8,982 nucleotides of DNA from an uncultured Oscillospiraceae bacterium (lineage in GTDB: Bacteria; Bacillota; Clostridia; Oscillospirales; Acutalibacteraceae). Made by a program: the position numbers and the translations under genes. The DNA is taken from positions 1 through 8,982 of the forward strand of contig UQFM01000072.1 in NCBI GenBank assembly GCA_900540295.1, written 5' to 3'. How positions within the stretch are numbered: position 1 is the first letter of the stretch; each line of letters starts with the position of its first letter. Below, in pieces: positions 1 through 7,174 of this stretch. Under the pieces are notes generated by a model. That model did not search any database. It was given only the letters and a program-made list of their open reading frames with translations, and was not told the DNA's origin.

Positions 1-41
1 CTGATCGGTCTCGTGGGCTCGGAGATGTGTATAAGAGACAG
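1..41 (+). other. Nextera/Tn5 sequencing adapter (i7 side), not genomic
   Basis: Positions 8..22 read GTCTCGTGGGCTCGG and 23..41 read AGATGTGTATAAGAGACAG. These are the Illumina Nextera read-2 adapter and the 19-base Tn5 mosaic end. Positions 1..7 (CTGATCG) sit where the i7 index lies and, from memory, match the last seven bases of the reverse complement of Nextera index N727 (CGATCAGT). The real insert begins at 42. Any reading frame starting here, such as the one from 13 that opens MGSEMCIRDR, is artificial. Confidence 0.98.
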
Positions 42-44
42 GCA

Positions 45-74
45 GAAACCGTCGGCTGAAAAGCCGGCGGTTTC
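45..74 (-). terminator. Hairpin terminator at the 3' end of dusB
   Basis: Arms 45..57 and 62..74 pair over 13 bp with one G-T wobble, closed by a four-base GAAA loop (TTTC on the minus strand). The stem lies 12 bases beyond the dusB stop codon. The base of the stem is A/T-rich, so on the minus strand the transcript ends in GGUUU, but no long U-run follows before the adapter begins. It is probably a rho-independent terminator, possibly acting in both directions. The missing U-tract and the nearby contig end keep confidence moderate. Confidence 0.6.
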
Positions 75-85
75 GCTGTTCGGGC

Positions 86-1054
86 TTATTGATTTTCCAA
101 ACAAATTTTATAGGCGATTTCTTCAAGCTGTGCTGTGCTTTCCAGCTGGCCGAGCTGTCTGCGGTATTCGGCGGCGCCCCGAATACCTTTTGTATACCAT
201 GCCGCATGCTTTCTGGCTTCGCGAATGCCGATGCGTTCGCCTTTATAGTCGCAAATCATTTGTACATGTCGGCACATAATACGCATACGCTCCGAAACAG
301 GCGGTTCAGGCAGGATTCTGCCCTCTGAGAGAAAGGCGTTGATTTGCTGGAAAATCCACGGGCGGCCGAGCGCGCCGCGCCCAATCATCAAAAAATCGCA
401 GTTTGTATTTTCCAGCATTTTTGCGGCGCTTGCACCGTCTGTAATATCTCCGTTACCGACCACAGGTATCGTAACCGCTTTTTTCACTTCGGAGATAATG
501 CCGTGATTGACAGGCGGTGCATACATTTGCTGTCTGGTTCTGCCGTGTACGGTGATGACGGATGCGCCTGCGTTCTCTGCACGCTTTGCCATTTCAACCG
601 CATTGATGTGCGTATCGTCCCAACCTGTGCGAATTTTTACGGTTACAGGAATTTCACCGCAGGCTTTTTTTACGGTTTCTATAATCTTTTCAGCGCGTAC
701 AGGGTCGCGCATTAAAGAAGCACCGCCGCCGTTCCCCGCAATTTTCGGCGCGGGACAGCCCATATTGATATCCACAAACTGCGGATGCACATGCAATACC
801 GTTTCTACAGATTTTGCCATAATTTCGGGTTCACTGCCGAAAATTTGCACACCTGCGGGTCGTTCCGCAGAGGATAACTGCATCAGTGCTTTTGATTTTT
901 TGTCCCCCATGGAAACGCCTTTGGAGCTAATCATTTCCGATACAACGTAAGCGGCGCCGTATCCGACGCAAAGTTCCCGAAAAGCTCTGTCCGCGACGCC
1001 GGCCATGGGCGCGAGCGCGGCAAATCCTGTGATTTCTAAATTAGCGATTTTCAT
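86..1054 (-). CDS. dusB: tRNA-dihydrouridine synthase (DusB type)
   Basis: A 322-residue FMN- and NADPH-dependent cytoplasmic enzyme that reduces selected uridines in the tRNA D-loop to dihydrouridine. The TIM-barrel motifs appear in order: APMAGVADRAFR (about 15-26), the catalytic-cysteine motif DINMGCPAPK with Cys100, GNGGGASLMRDP (107-118), TVKIRTGWD with Lys140, TVHGRTR with His170, VVGNGDI (198-204) and the FMN phosphate-binding segment MIGRGALGRPW (223-233). Length and motif order are those of a full-length DusB/Dus1 protein. The start at 1054 is supported by AAGGTG about six bases upstream on the minus strand. It is transcribed alone, divergently from polA, from the promoter at 1084..1112. 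The family is certain; the exact uridines modified are not visible from sequence. Confidence 0.96.
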   Translation of the reverse strand: MKIANLEITGFAALAPMAGVADRAFRELCVGYGAAYVVSEMISSKGVSMGDKKSKALMQLSSAERPAGVQIFGSEPEIMAKSVETVLHVHPQFVDINMGCPAPKIAGNGGGASLMRDPVRAEKIIETVKKACGEIPVTVKIRTGWDDTHINAVEMAKRAENAGASVITVHGRTRQQMYAPPVNHGIISEVKKAVTIPVVGNGDITDGASAAKMLENTNCDFLMIGRGALGRPWIFQQINAFLSEGRILPEPPVSERMRIMCRHVQMICDYKGERIGIREARKHAAWYTKGIRGAAEYRRQLGQLESTAQLEEIAYKICLENQ

Positions 1055-1083
1055 AGATACACCTTGTTTTTAAATCTCTGAAA

Positions 1084-1112
1084 AGTATAGCACACTTTAT
1101 TTTTTACGGCAA
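1084..1112 (-). promoter_or_regulatory. Sigma-A promoter for dusB
   Basis: On the minus strand, TTGCCG (1112..1107) is followed by a 17-base spacer and TATACT (1089..1084). The bases before the -10 are TGC, which makes it an extended -10. It lies 29 bases upstream of the dusB start, giving a short leader that carries the ribosome binding site. Confidence 0.8.
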
Positions 1113-1145
1113 CTTTAAATTTCTCGTGCATTCTTATCAGAAATA

Positions 1146-1165
1146 TGGTATATTTTATATATAAT
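1146..1165 (+). promoter_or_regulatory. Probable polA promoter (-10 region)
   Basis: A perfect TATAAT lies at 1160..1165, 21 bases before the likely polA start. The hexamer 17 bases upstream is only TCAGAA, so the -35 is poor. An alternative extended -10, TGG followed by TATATT, lies at 1146..1154 and could work without a -35 box. One of these probably drives the polA unit. It is AT-rich sequence, so the exact hexamer is uncertain. Confidence 0.5.
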
Positions 1166-1186
1166 TCGATTTGTTTGGAGCGGCAT

Positions 1187-3760
1187 ATGAAATTATTGAT
1201 ACTTGACGGCAACAGTATTTTGAACCGTGCATTTTACGGAATTAAGCTTTTAACCACGAAAGACGGCCGTTTTACCAATGCGATTTACGGCTTTATGAAT
1301 ATTCTTTTAAAATTGGAAGAAGACATAAAACCGGATGCGGTGGCAGTGACCTTTGATTTAAAAGCGCCGACATTTCGGCATAAAATGTATGACGGCTACA
1401 AAGCGAACCGAAAGGGTATGCCGCCTGAACTTGCGGAGCAAATGCCTGTGCTTAAAGAACTGTTAAGTTCCCTTGGGTATGTGCTTGTCATGAAAGAAGG
1501 CTATGAAGCCGATGATTTAATCGGAACATTGGCGGCGAATACCAAAGGCACAGACCAATGCTTTATTGCAACGGGTGACCGTGACAGTTTACAGTTGGTA
1601 CGGGAAAATGTAAATGTTTTGCTGGCCTCTACCAAAATGGGCAGACCCGAAACGAATGTTTATGACATTGAACGTATCCGCGAAGAGTACGGTGTAACGC
1701 CGAAGCAAATGATTGATATTAAGGCGCTGATGGGGGACAGCTCTGACAATATTCCGGGCGTTGCGGGTATCGGCAAAAAAACAGCAGAGGATTTAATTGT
1801 CCGTTTTCATACGGTTGATGAAATTTATGCAAACTTAGAGGCGCTTGACGTAAAACCGGGGGTGCGGCAAAAACTTACAGACGGTAAAGAAATGGCGTAT
1901 TTAAGCTATCGGCTCGGGACAATTAAGCTGGATGTACCGATTGATACGGAAATCTCCCATTATGTAAAAACGCAAGCGGATGCTTCTGCCGCCACGGCAT
2001 TGCTTGTTTCTTTAGAAATGTTTAAAATTCTCGAAAAACTGCATTTATCTGCGAACGCAGACGCAGTTTTACCTGCCGATACACAATCGCAAAGCAAATG
2101 TTTACCTTTTGTTGTCGGGCTTTCTTCCGCAGAAAGTGTCCTGCGCGGGAACAAAGTATATTTTATGCTGGAAAATGCAGAATCGGCATATTTTCACAGC
2201 GAATCCGCAGTCGTACAGGCAGATTTAGCGGACAGCGCACAATGTGCATACTTTTTAGAGATTTTTGCAAATGCAGATATTGAGAAATATGTGTATTCCT
2301 CCAAGGAAGTTTTTGCGTATGCAGCGGAGCACGGCGTGCAGCTGCAAAATGTAAAAATGGATATTACGCTTGGTGCATATCTTTTAAATCCTTCCGCGAA
2401 GGATTATGACCTTACACGGCTGATTCAGGAATACTGTCCTGTGTGCAACAAATCAGACAGTGAAAACGCGCTTGCTTCAAACTGTGCGAATTTAGCCGTG
2501 CTGTGTGAAAAAATTTCTGCAAGACTGGAAAATAACGAGCAAATCACTTTGCTTACAGAGATGGAAATTCCGTTGGCGGAAGTGCTTGCTTCTATGGAAC
2601 GCGTCGGTGTTTTGGTGGACAAAACAGGTATTGTGCAGTTTTCTGAAATGCTCAGCGGTAAAATTGCAGAACTGCAAGGTTCGATTTATACTCTTGCCGG
2701 AGAAGAATTCAATATCAATTCCCCGAAACAGTTGGGCGAGATTTTGTTTGTTAAATTACAGATTCCGACAAAGAAGAAAACAAAAACAGGCTACTCCACC
2801 AATGCCGAAGTATTGGAAGGCTTGGCAAACGAATATGAAATTGTACGGCATATATTGGCTTACCGTACGCTTGCCAAATTAAAATCCACCTATTGCGATG
2901 GTTTACTGAAGGTTATCGGTACGGACGGGCGTATTCATTCCTGTTTTAATCAGACAGAAACACGTACAGGCAGAATCTCTTCTACGGAACCGAACCTGCA
3001 AAACATTCCCGTTCGGCAGGAGCTGGGGCGGGAAATGCGCAAATTCTTTATGGCGGGCGAGGGAAATCTTTTTGTGGACGCGGATTACTCGCAGATTGAA
3101 TTGCGGGTGTTAGCTGATATAGCCGATGACAAAGCGATGATTGAAGCGTTTAACGAGGAAACGGATATTCATACCGTCACTGCTTCACAGGTATTTAAAA
3201 TGCCGCCGCAAATGGTAACTTCGTTGATGCGCAGCCGCGCAAAGGCTGTAAATTTCGGCATCGTTTACGGCATCGGTGCATTTTCCCTGAGTAAGGATAT
3301 CGGCGTCACCCGCGCAGAAGCGGACAGATATATCAAAGATTATCTGCATCATTATGCAGGTGTTGACCGTTATATGAAAGAAGTTGTGGAGCAGGCAAAA
3401 AAGGACGGTTATGTGAAAACGCTGTTTGAACGGCGCAGATATTTGCCTGAACTCGCTTCTTCAAATGCTATGCTGCGTGCTTTCGGCGAGCGCGTGGCGC
3501 GCAATATGCCCATTCAGGGCACGGCGGCGGACATTATAAAGATTGCGATGATTCGGGTGTACCGCCGCTTAAAAGAAGAAAATATGCAGGCGAAGCTGAT
3601 TTTGCAGGTGCATGATGAATTGATTGTTGAAGCTCCCGAGGCTGAAATTCAAAAAGCGGCGCAAATCGTTTCGGAAGAGATGGAGCATGCCTGCCGAATG
3701 AAGGTACGTTTAAAGAGCGATGCCAACATCGGCAAAACCTGGTATGATGCAAAGGCGTAA
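1187..3760 (+). CDS. polA: DNA polymerase I
   Basis: An 857-residue DNA polymerase for Okazaki-fragment processing and repair synthesis. Residues 1-290 form the 5' nuclease/flap domain (LILDGNSILNRAF, YDGYKANRKGMP, GYEADDLIGTLA, TGDRDSLQLV with Asp131/Asp133, MGDSSDNIPGVAGIGKKTA helix-hairpin region). Residues about 305-465 are a 3'-5' exonuclease fold without the DTE motif; only an Asp392 equivalent (MDITLGAYLLNP) remains, so proofreading is probably absent. Residues about 470-857 are the polymerase domain: motif A DADYSQIELR with Asp633, motif B with Arg682, Lys686, Phe690 and Tyr694, and motif C QVHDE with Asp810. I chose ATG 1187 over in-frame ATG 1145 because GGAG at 1177..1180 is six bases upstream and family members begin MKLLILDGNS; the earlier start would add 14 unrelated residues. 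The stop is 2 bases from the next gene. Confidence 0.98.
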   Translation: MKLLILDGNSILNRAFYGIKLLTTKDGRFTNAIYGFMNILLKLEEDIKPDAVAVTFDLKAPTFRHKMYDGYKANRKGMPPELAEQMPVLKELLSSLGYVLVMKEGYEADDLIGTLAANTKGTDQCFIATGDRDSLQLVRENVNVLLASTKMGRPETNVYDIERIREEYGVTPKQMIDIKALMGDSSDNIPGVAGIGKKTAEDLIVRFHTVDEIYANLEALDVKPGVRQKLTDGKEMAYLSYRLGTIKLDVPIDTEISHYVKTQADASAATALLVSLEMFKILEKLHLSANADAVLPADTQSQSKCLPFVVGLSSAESVLRGNKVYFMLENAESAYFHSESAVVQADLADSAQCAYFLEIFANADIEKYVYSSKEVFAYAAEHGVQLQNVKMDITLGAYLLNPSAKDYDLTRLIQEYCPVCNKSDSENALASNCANLAVLCEKISARLENNEQITLLTEMEIPLAEVLASMERVGVLVDKTGIVQFSEMLSGKIAELQGSIYTLAGEEFNINSPKQLGEILFVKLQIPTKKKTKTGYSTNAEVLEGLANEYEIVRHILAYRTLAKLKSTYCDGLLKVIGTDGRIHSCFNQTETRTGRISSTEPNLQNIPVRQELGREMRKFFMAGEGNLFVDADYSQIELRVLADIADDKAMIEAFNEETDIHTVTASQVFKMPPQMVTSLMRSRAKAVNFGIVYGIGAFSLSKDIGVTRAEADRYIKDYLHHYAGVDRYMKEVVEQAKKDGYVKTLFERRRYLPELASSNAMLRAFGERVARNMPIQGTAADIIKIAMIRVYRRLKEENMQAKLILQVHDELIVEAPEAEIQKAAQIVSEEMEHACRMKVRLKSDANIGKTWYDAKA

Positions 3761-3762
3761 CA

Positions 3763-4620
3763 ATGAAAAAAATTATTTTTGTTTGTACGGGGAACACTTG
3801 CCGCAGTCCGATGGCGGAAGGGCTGTTTCACAAATATCTTCGTGAACGGAATTTGGACTTTATTTCCGTAAAAAGTGCAGGTCTGTCGGCGGCAGTCGGT
3901 TTGCCCCCGACAGACAACGCCGTAGCGGCGGCAAAAGAGTTTGGCGCGGATATTTCCGCGCACCGTTCCAATGCACTGACGCAATATGATTTTGAAAAAA
4001 ACACATATTTTATCTGCATGACTGCGTCGCATGCGGCGGTTCTACGGCAGTTTGTCGGAAAAGAAAGCATTATGACCTTGGATGTTCCCGACCCGTATAT
4101 GGGGGATTTATCGGTATACAGGTTTGCGGCTGAAAAAATTGTATCACAGTTCGATGCGGTTTTTCATTTTGTATTCGGCTGTCTGCCGCCACGCACCATG
4201 CGGCAAGGGGACGTTTCGGCAGTTGCGGAAATCGAAAATGTTTGCTTTTCGCATCCGTGGACGACGGCAGGCTTAGCGGAAGAAACAGAAAATCCGACTG
4301 CAAGGTTTTTTATAGTCACAGCGGAAGAAAAAACAGTCGCATATATCGGGGCGAACAATATTGCGGGAGAGGTGTATATTACAAACATCGCCGTTCTGCC
4401 TGCGTACAGGCAAAAAGGAATCGGGGAATTGCTTTTATCCTATTTGCTTTCTGTTTCCGAAAAAGAGCGTGCCGAATTTGTGACTTTAGAGGTTCGGGAA
4501 AGCAATCAAACAGCGATTCGTTTATACGAAAAGCTTGGTTTTATAAAATGCGGGCTTAGAAAACATTTTTACCGCGACCCGGAGGAAGACGCCCTGATTT
4601 TTACGCACAATTTTAATTAA
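3763..4620 (+). CDS. Protein-arginine phosphatase (YwlE-like) fused to RimI-like N-acetyltransferase
   Basis: A 285-residue cytosolic fusion. Residues 1-140 are a low-molecular-weight phosphatase: P-loop CTGNTCRS with nucleophile Cys8 and Arg14, and the late acid loop DPY with Asp110. Thr12 occupies the position of Thr11 in Bacillus YwlE, the residue that favours phosphoarginine over phosphotyrosine, so arginine-phosphatase activity is the better guess. Residues about 143-285 are a GNAT domain most like RimI, which acetylates the N-terminus of ribosomal protein S18. It shows NIAVLPAYRQKGIGELLL (acetyl-CoA loop, 208-225), TLEVRESN with Glu243, LYEKLGF with Tyr255 (same 12-residue spacing as RimI Glu103/Tyr115), and HFYRDPEEDA. 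There is no stop, frameshift or ribosome binding site at the junction; the internal ATG at 4198 has no Shine-Dalgarno. It starts 2 bases after polA, suggesting translational coupling. Domain identities are strong; the substrates are inferred. Confidence 0.92.
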   Translation: MKKIIFVCTGNTCRSPMAEGLFHKYLRERNLDFISVKSAGLSAAVGLPPTDNAVAAAKEFGADISAHRSNALTQYDFEKNTYFICMTASHAAVLRQFVGKESIMTLDVPDPYMGDLSVYRFAAEKIVSQFDAVFHFVFGCLPPRTMRQGDVSAVAEIENVCFSHPWTTAGLAEETENPTARFFIVTAEEKTVAYIGANNIAGEVYITNIAVLPAYRQKGIGELLLSYLLSVSEKERAEFVTLEVRESNQTAIRLYEKLGFIKCGLRKHFYRDPEEDALIFTHNFN

Positions 4621-4644
4621 AATATTTTTGTTAGGAGAAGGGAA

Positions 4645-5055
4645 ATGAAAGGAATGTTTTTACAAAACATCCCCGCAAGTATTGCTGTAATCGGTTTGGT
4701 GGGATACTTTTTCGGCATGGCTGTTGTGTTTATTGTCAATCCCGTCAAAAATGCAGAAAGTTTTTCTGTAAAGCCTGTGGATAATGCAGGAAAAACAGAA
4801 ATTCGTGTCTATTACGGCGGTATATCCTTTGCTTTGGGCGCGTTTTTACTGTATTTAACCCTCGCTTTACATACGCCGATTTATTCGCTTGTCGGCGGAT
4901 TGTTTTTTGCAACTACCGTTTTTGTTACAAGAACAATATTCCTTTTTGTAGACAAGGGCTGGAAGTGCCCTTATACGAAATTGGAAATTCCTGCCGAAGG
5001 TCTTTTTGTTGCAGCGCTGTGGACTTGTTTTATACTGTCAAAAGTGCTGTATTAA
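4645..5055 (+). CDS. Small four-helix membrane protein, DUF4345-like
   Basis: A 136-residue integral membrane protein of unknown function. Hydrophobic segments lie at about 8-32, 58-75, 79-102 and 114-133. The segment after the first loop, EIRVYYGGISFALGAFLLYL, resembles the YGG-containing second helix of DUF4345 proteins; this assignment is from recognition, not a search. The start at 4645 has a strong AGGAG at 4633..4637, seven bases upstream. It follows the phosphatase-acetyltransferase gene by 24 bases with no terminator seen, so it is probably in the polA transcript. No catalytic or metal-binding pattern is evident. Residue 104-118 forms a basic and polar loop (KGWKCPYTK). Confidence 0.8.
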   Translation: MKGMFLQNIPASIAVIGLVGYFFGMAVVFIVNPVKNAESFSVKPVDNAGKTEIRVYYGGISFALGAFLLYLTLALHTPIYSLVGGLFFATTVFVTRTIFLFVDKGWKCPYTKLEIPAEGLFVAALWTCFILSKVLY

Positions 5056-5061
5056 ACAGTA

Positions 5062-5075
5062 AAAATATATATTTT
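5062..5075 (+). repeat. AT-only 14-base perfect palindrome
   Basis: AAAATATATATTTT is its own reverse complement and lies 11 bases upstream of the -35 box of the next promoter. It could serve as an A/T-rich UP element or a regulator site, or weakly end the upstream transcript. A/T-only palindromes arise easily by chance. Confidence 0.35.
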
Positions 5076-5086
5076 CTATGAAAAAG

Positions 5087-5115
5087 TTGCAAGCGTTGTT
5101 AAAGTATGGTATGAT
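5087..5115 (+). promoter_or_regulatory. Sigma-A promoter for the EIIC-like gene
   Basis: TTGCAA at 5087..5092, a 17-base spacer and TATGAT at 5110..5115, with TATGG directly before the -10 (a TRTGn extended -10 typical of Gram-positive bacteria). The expected transcription start is near 5122, leaving a leader of about 22 bases that contains the ribosome binding site GGGGGA. It marks a new transcription unit after the polA group. Confidence 0.85.
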
Positions 5116-5143
5116 TTGAAAATCAATCCATGGGGGAATGTAT

Positions 5144-6613
5144 ATGTTCAAACGGGAAATTCGCAGTTTGCGTCAAAACGTCAACCGTGCAACCTCGATT
5201 ATGTTTATTGTACAGTTGTTCGGGGCTTTGGGCGCAGGGTTCTTTTTTGTTGTACAAAATGTACTCGGGGTACAGCATATTTTGGGGGCAACCGAACCGC
5301 AGAATGAAAACATTTTATGGTTTATTCTGTTTTGGGCAACCGATTTCTTTTTTGTCGTTATGGCGGTCGTTTTGTCTTATTTGATTGCAGGTATTCCCGC
5401 TGTTGCACCTGCGTTCGCCTTAAGTATTTATTTTGCACATTTCGCAGGTACGCCGATTTCCGGTGTGGAAGCGTATAAGGCTTATTTTGCGACGCCCTTG
5501 GAAAACGGCGGCGGTGCAAATATCGGCTATATGGGTTATCTGATTTTAGCGGTATTTTTAGCGTATTGCATTAAATACTTGTTTATAGCCTGGAATAACT
5601 GCAAAGAATTTTTAGGCGGTAAATTAGACAATACATTTGCAAAAAAGCGTGCCGCAGGCAAAAAGATTCCCGATACCTTAACAGGTGTCGGCATTTTGGA
5701 GCAGGTGGATTTAATCGTTTTGGTTTTGATTATGCCTGTAATTTCTGCCGCGCTTACATTTTTATTGGTGCATTACGGTATTGAAATTCCGTTCCAAGCA
5801 CTCGGCGATGCGCTGATTGCGCCGCTTACACAGCTTTCAGGTGTTTCCGTTGTTTTGTGCGCACTGGTAATGGGATTGATGGTCGGCTTCGATTTAATCG
5901 GACCTGTTTCCATGTCCGCTTTTGCAGTTGCCATCGCCGCTTTTGCAGACGGCAATGCACAGCTTATGACCATTTACGGTGCGTGTTTTGTGACCGTCGG
6001 CTGGATTCCGTTAATGTGTGTGCTGTTGCAGAAAATTACGAAAAAAGGTGCGGCACCCGACAACGATGACTTTAATTTTGCAGTCAGCGGACCGATTAAC
6101 GCGTTCTTTGAAAATATTAAGTTGACAGTCGCCTTTGCCATGCCGTATGCATACAGAAGCCCGTTGACCGTAATTCCGGGTCTGATGCTCGGTTCGGCGG
6201 CAACAGGTGTGTTAACCGCTTTATTCGGTATTGTGAACACGGCGTATCTCACCGAACTGCCGAAATACGGCAACGGCGAAACCTTTGCCGAAATGTTTGC
6301 GCGCGGCGAAAAATACATATCTTTCACTTTGCCTCTGCGTTCGGGTGACTGGATGAGCTGCCGCATTCCGCTGTTTTTTATTATTCTTGCAGGCGCGCTG
6401 ATTGGCGGCGCTTGTATGTTCCTGTTTAAGCTTGCGGCAACCGGTTCGCAGAAAAGGCGCGGCACTTTCGTGACATGTGAAGGGGATGTTTTGCTGGAAT
6501 TCCGAGGCTATGCACAAAAGCTTTGGAAAACCTTCAAATCCGAGCGTGGAAAACTGCCTGAAAAGTATAGTGCGCATTGTGAAAACACGGAAGAAGCCGA
6601 TACCACAGTATAG
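5144..6613 (+). CDS. Divergent fructose-family PTS EIIC homologue (orphan membrane transporter)
   Basis: A 489-residue polytopic membrane protein resembling the EIIC subunit of fructose-type phosphotransferase systems. Family-like segments are LIAGIPAVAPAFA (80-92, compare IADRPGLAPGF), GANIGYMGYLILAVFLAY (124-141), MGLMVGFDLIGPV (243-255, compare AMMAFDMGGPV) and SPLTVIPGLMLGSAATGVL (339-357, compare DPLRVIPSMMVGSA). The usual GITEGAIPF motif is replaced by VAFAMPY around 329-335, and PVNKA by PVSMSA. No EIIA, EIIB or HPr gene lies within the window. A hydrophilic tail of about 55 residues (434-489) is not part of the core fold. I chose ATG 5144 because GGGGGA at 5132..5137 gives six-base spacing; ATG 5138 would touch the Shine-Dalgarno. 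Transport is likely, but substrate and phosphorylation dependence are unknown. Confidence 0.82.
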   Translation: MFKREIRSLRQNVNRATSIMFIVQLFGALGAGFFFVVQNVLGVQHILGATEPQNENILWFILFWATDFFFVVMAVVLSYLIAGIPAVAPAFALSIYFAHFAGTPISGVEAYKAYFATPLENGGGANIGYMGYLILAVFLAYCIKYLFIAWNNCKEFLGGKLDNTFAKKRAAGKKIPDTLTGVGILEQVDLIVLVLIMPVISAALTFLLVHYGIEIPFQALGDALIAPLTQLSGVSVVLCALVMGLMVGFDLIGPVSMSAFAVAIAAFADGNAQLMTIYGACFVTVGWIPLMCVLLQKITKKGAAPDNDDFNFAVSGPINAFFENIKLTVAFAMPYAYRSPLTVIPGLMLGSAATGVLTALFGIVNTAYLTELPKYGNGETFAEMFARGEKYISFTLPLRSGDWMSCRIPLFFIILAGALIGGACMFLFKLAATGSQKRRGTFVTCEGDVLLEFRGYAQKLWKTFKSERGKLPEKYSAHCENTEEADTTV

Positions 6614-6639
6614 TTCATTTTATGCGGAGGGCAGTAAGT

Positions 6640-7161
6640 ATGAAAAGCGATGCCGTCAGAGGGAATCGCACGAGCCTTAGGATAGTGTCTGTTATTTTAG
6701 CTGTGCTGTGCGTATTTTCTGTTTTTGCCGTTCGTGCCATTCGCATGCGCCCTGTGCAGGCAAAGCAGGAAGTATGGATAGAACAGGCGGAATCCTCCGA
6801 AGAACTTGCGGACGATTTGGCACAGCGTATGGGATTGTCGGCACTTACGGTGCTCAATTCACTCCAAATGGAGAAATATTATGCCGTACCGAAAAATATA
6901 GCCGAGCGCGCAGCGGTATACACAGAGGCAACAGAGTCGGAATTGCATGAAATTGCTGTGTTTCGGGTGTCCTCAAATGCCGAACGTGATGCGGTTATGA
7001 AAGCAGTAAATACGCGCATTACAACTTATACTTCTGCTTACAATTTTGCAAACGCCGAAAATGATTCCAAAAAATACTTTATCGGCGGCAGTGCGTCTTA
7101 TGTTATATTGATTATCGGTGTACCGTATGCACGCGCTTCTTCCGTTGTTTCCGGGGAATAG
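6640..7161 (+). CDS. Membrane-anchored DUF4358-like protein
   Basis: A 173-residue protein with an N-terminal hydrophobic anchor (about 12-34, preceded by Arg/Lys) and an exported soluble domain. It lacks a lipobox cysteine, so it is probably a signal-anchor protein. The core, with an acidic ELHEIAVFRV segment (101-110), a following helix RDAVMKAVNTRI (116-127) and a C-terminal strand pair SASYVILIIGVPY (151-163), resembles DUF4358, a family common in Clostridia with no known function. I chose ATG 6640 over ATG 6622 because GGAGGG at 6626..6631 is eight bases upstream and lies inside the longer version. It follows the EIIC-like gene by 26 bases with no promoter or terminator seen, so the two are probably co-transcribed. 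Confidence 0.78.
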   Translation: MKSDAVRGNRTSLRIVSVILAVLCVFSVFAVRAIRMRPVQAKQEVWIEQAESSEELADDLAQRMGLSALTVLNSLQMEKYYAVPKNIAERAAVYTEATESELHEIAVFRVSSNAERDAVMKAVNTRITTYTSAYNFANAENDSKKYFIGGSASYVILIIGVPYARASSVVSGE

Positions 7162-7174
7162 TACGGAATGCAAA

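Noticed and set aside
23..41. The Tn5 mosaic ends at both edges as a natural transposon.
   Set aside because: They are joined to Illumina adapter and index bases and there is no transposase gene; this is library chemistry.
344..950. Open frames on the plus strand across dusB.
   Set aside because: They are antisense shadows of dusB with cysteine-rich, low-likelihood protein sequence and no family motifs.
1078..1090. CTGAAAAGTATAG occurs at 1078..1090 and again at 6558..6570.
   Set aside because: The second copy is inside the EIIC-like coding region and there are only two copies; likely chance.
1145..1186. A longer polA starting at ATG 1145.
   Set aside because: It has no Shine-Dalgarno, overlaps the promoter region and adds residues not typical of PolA.
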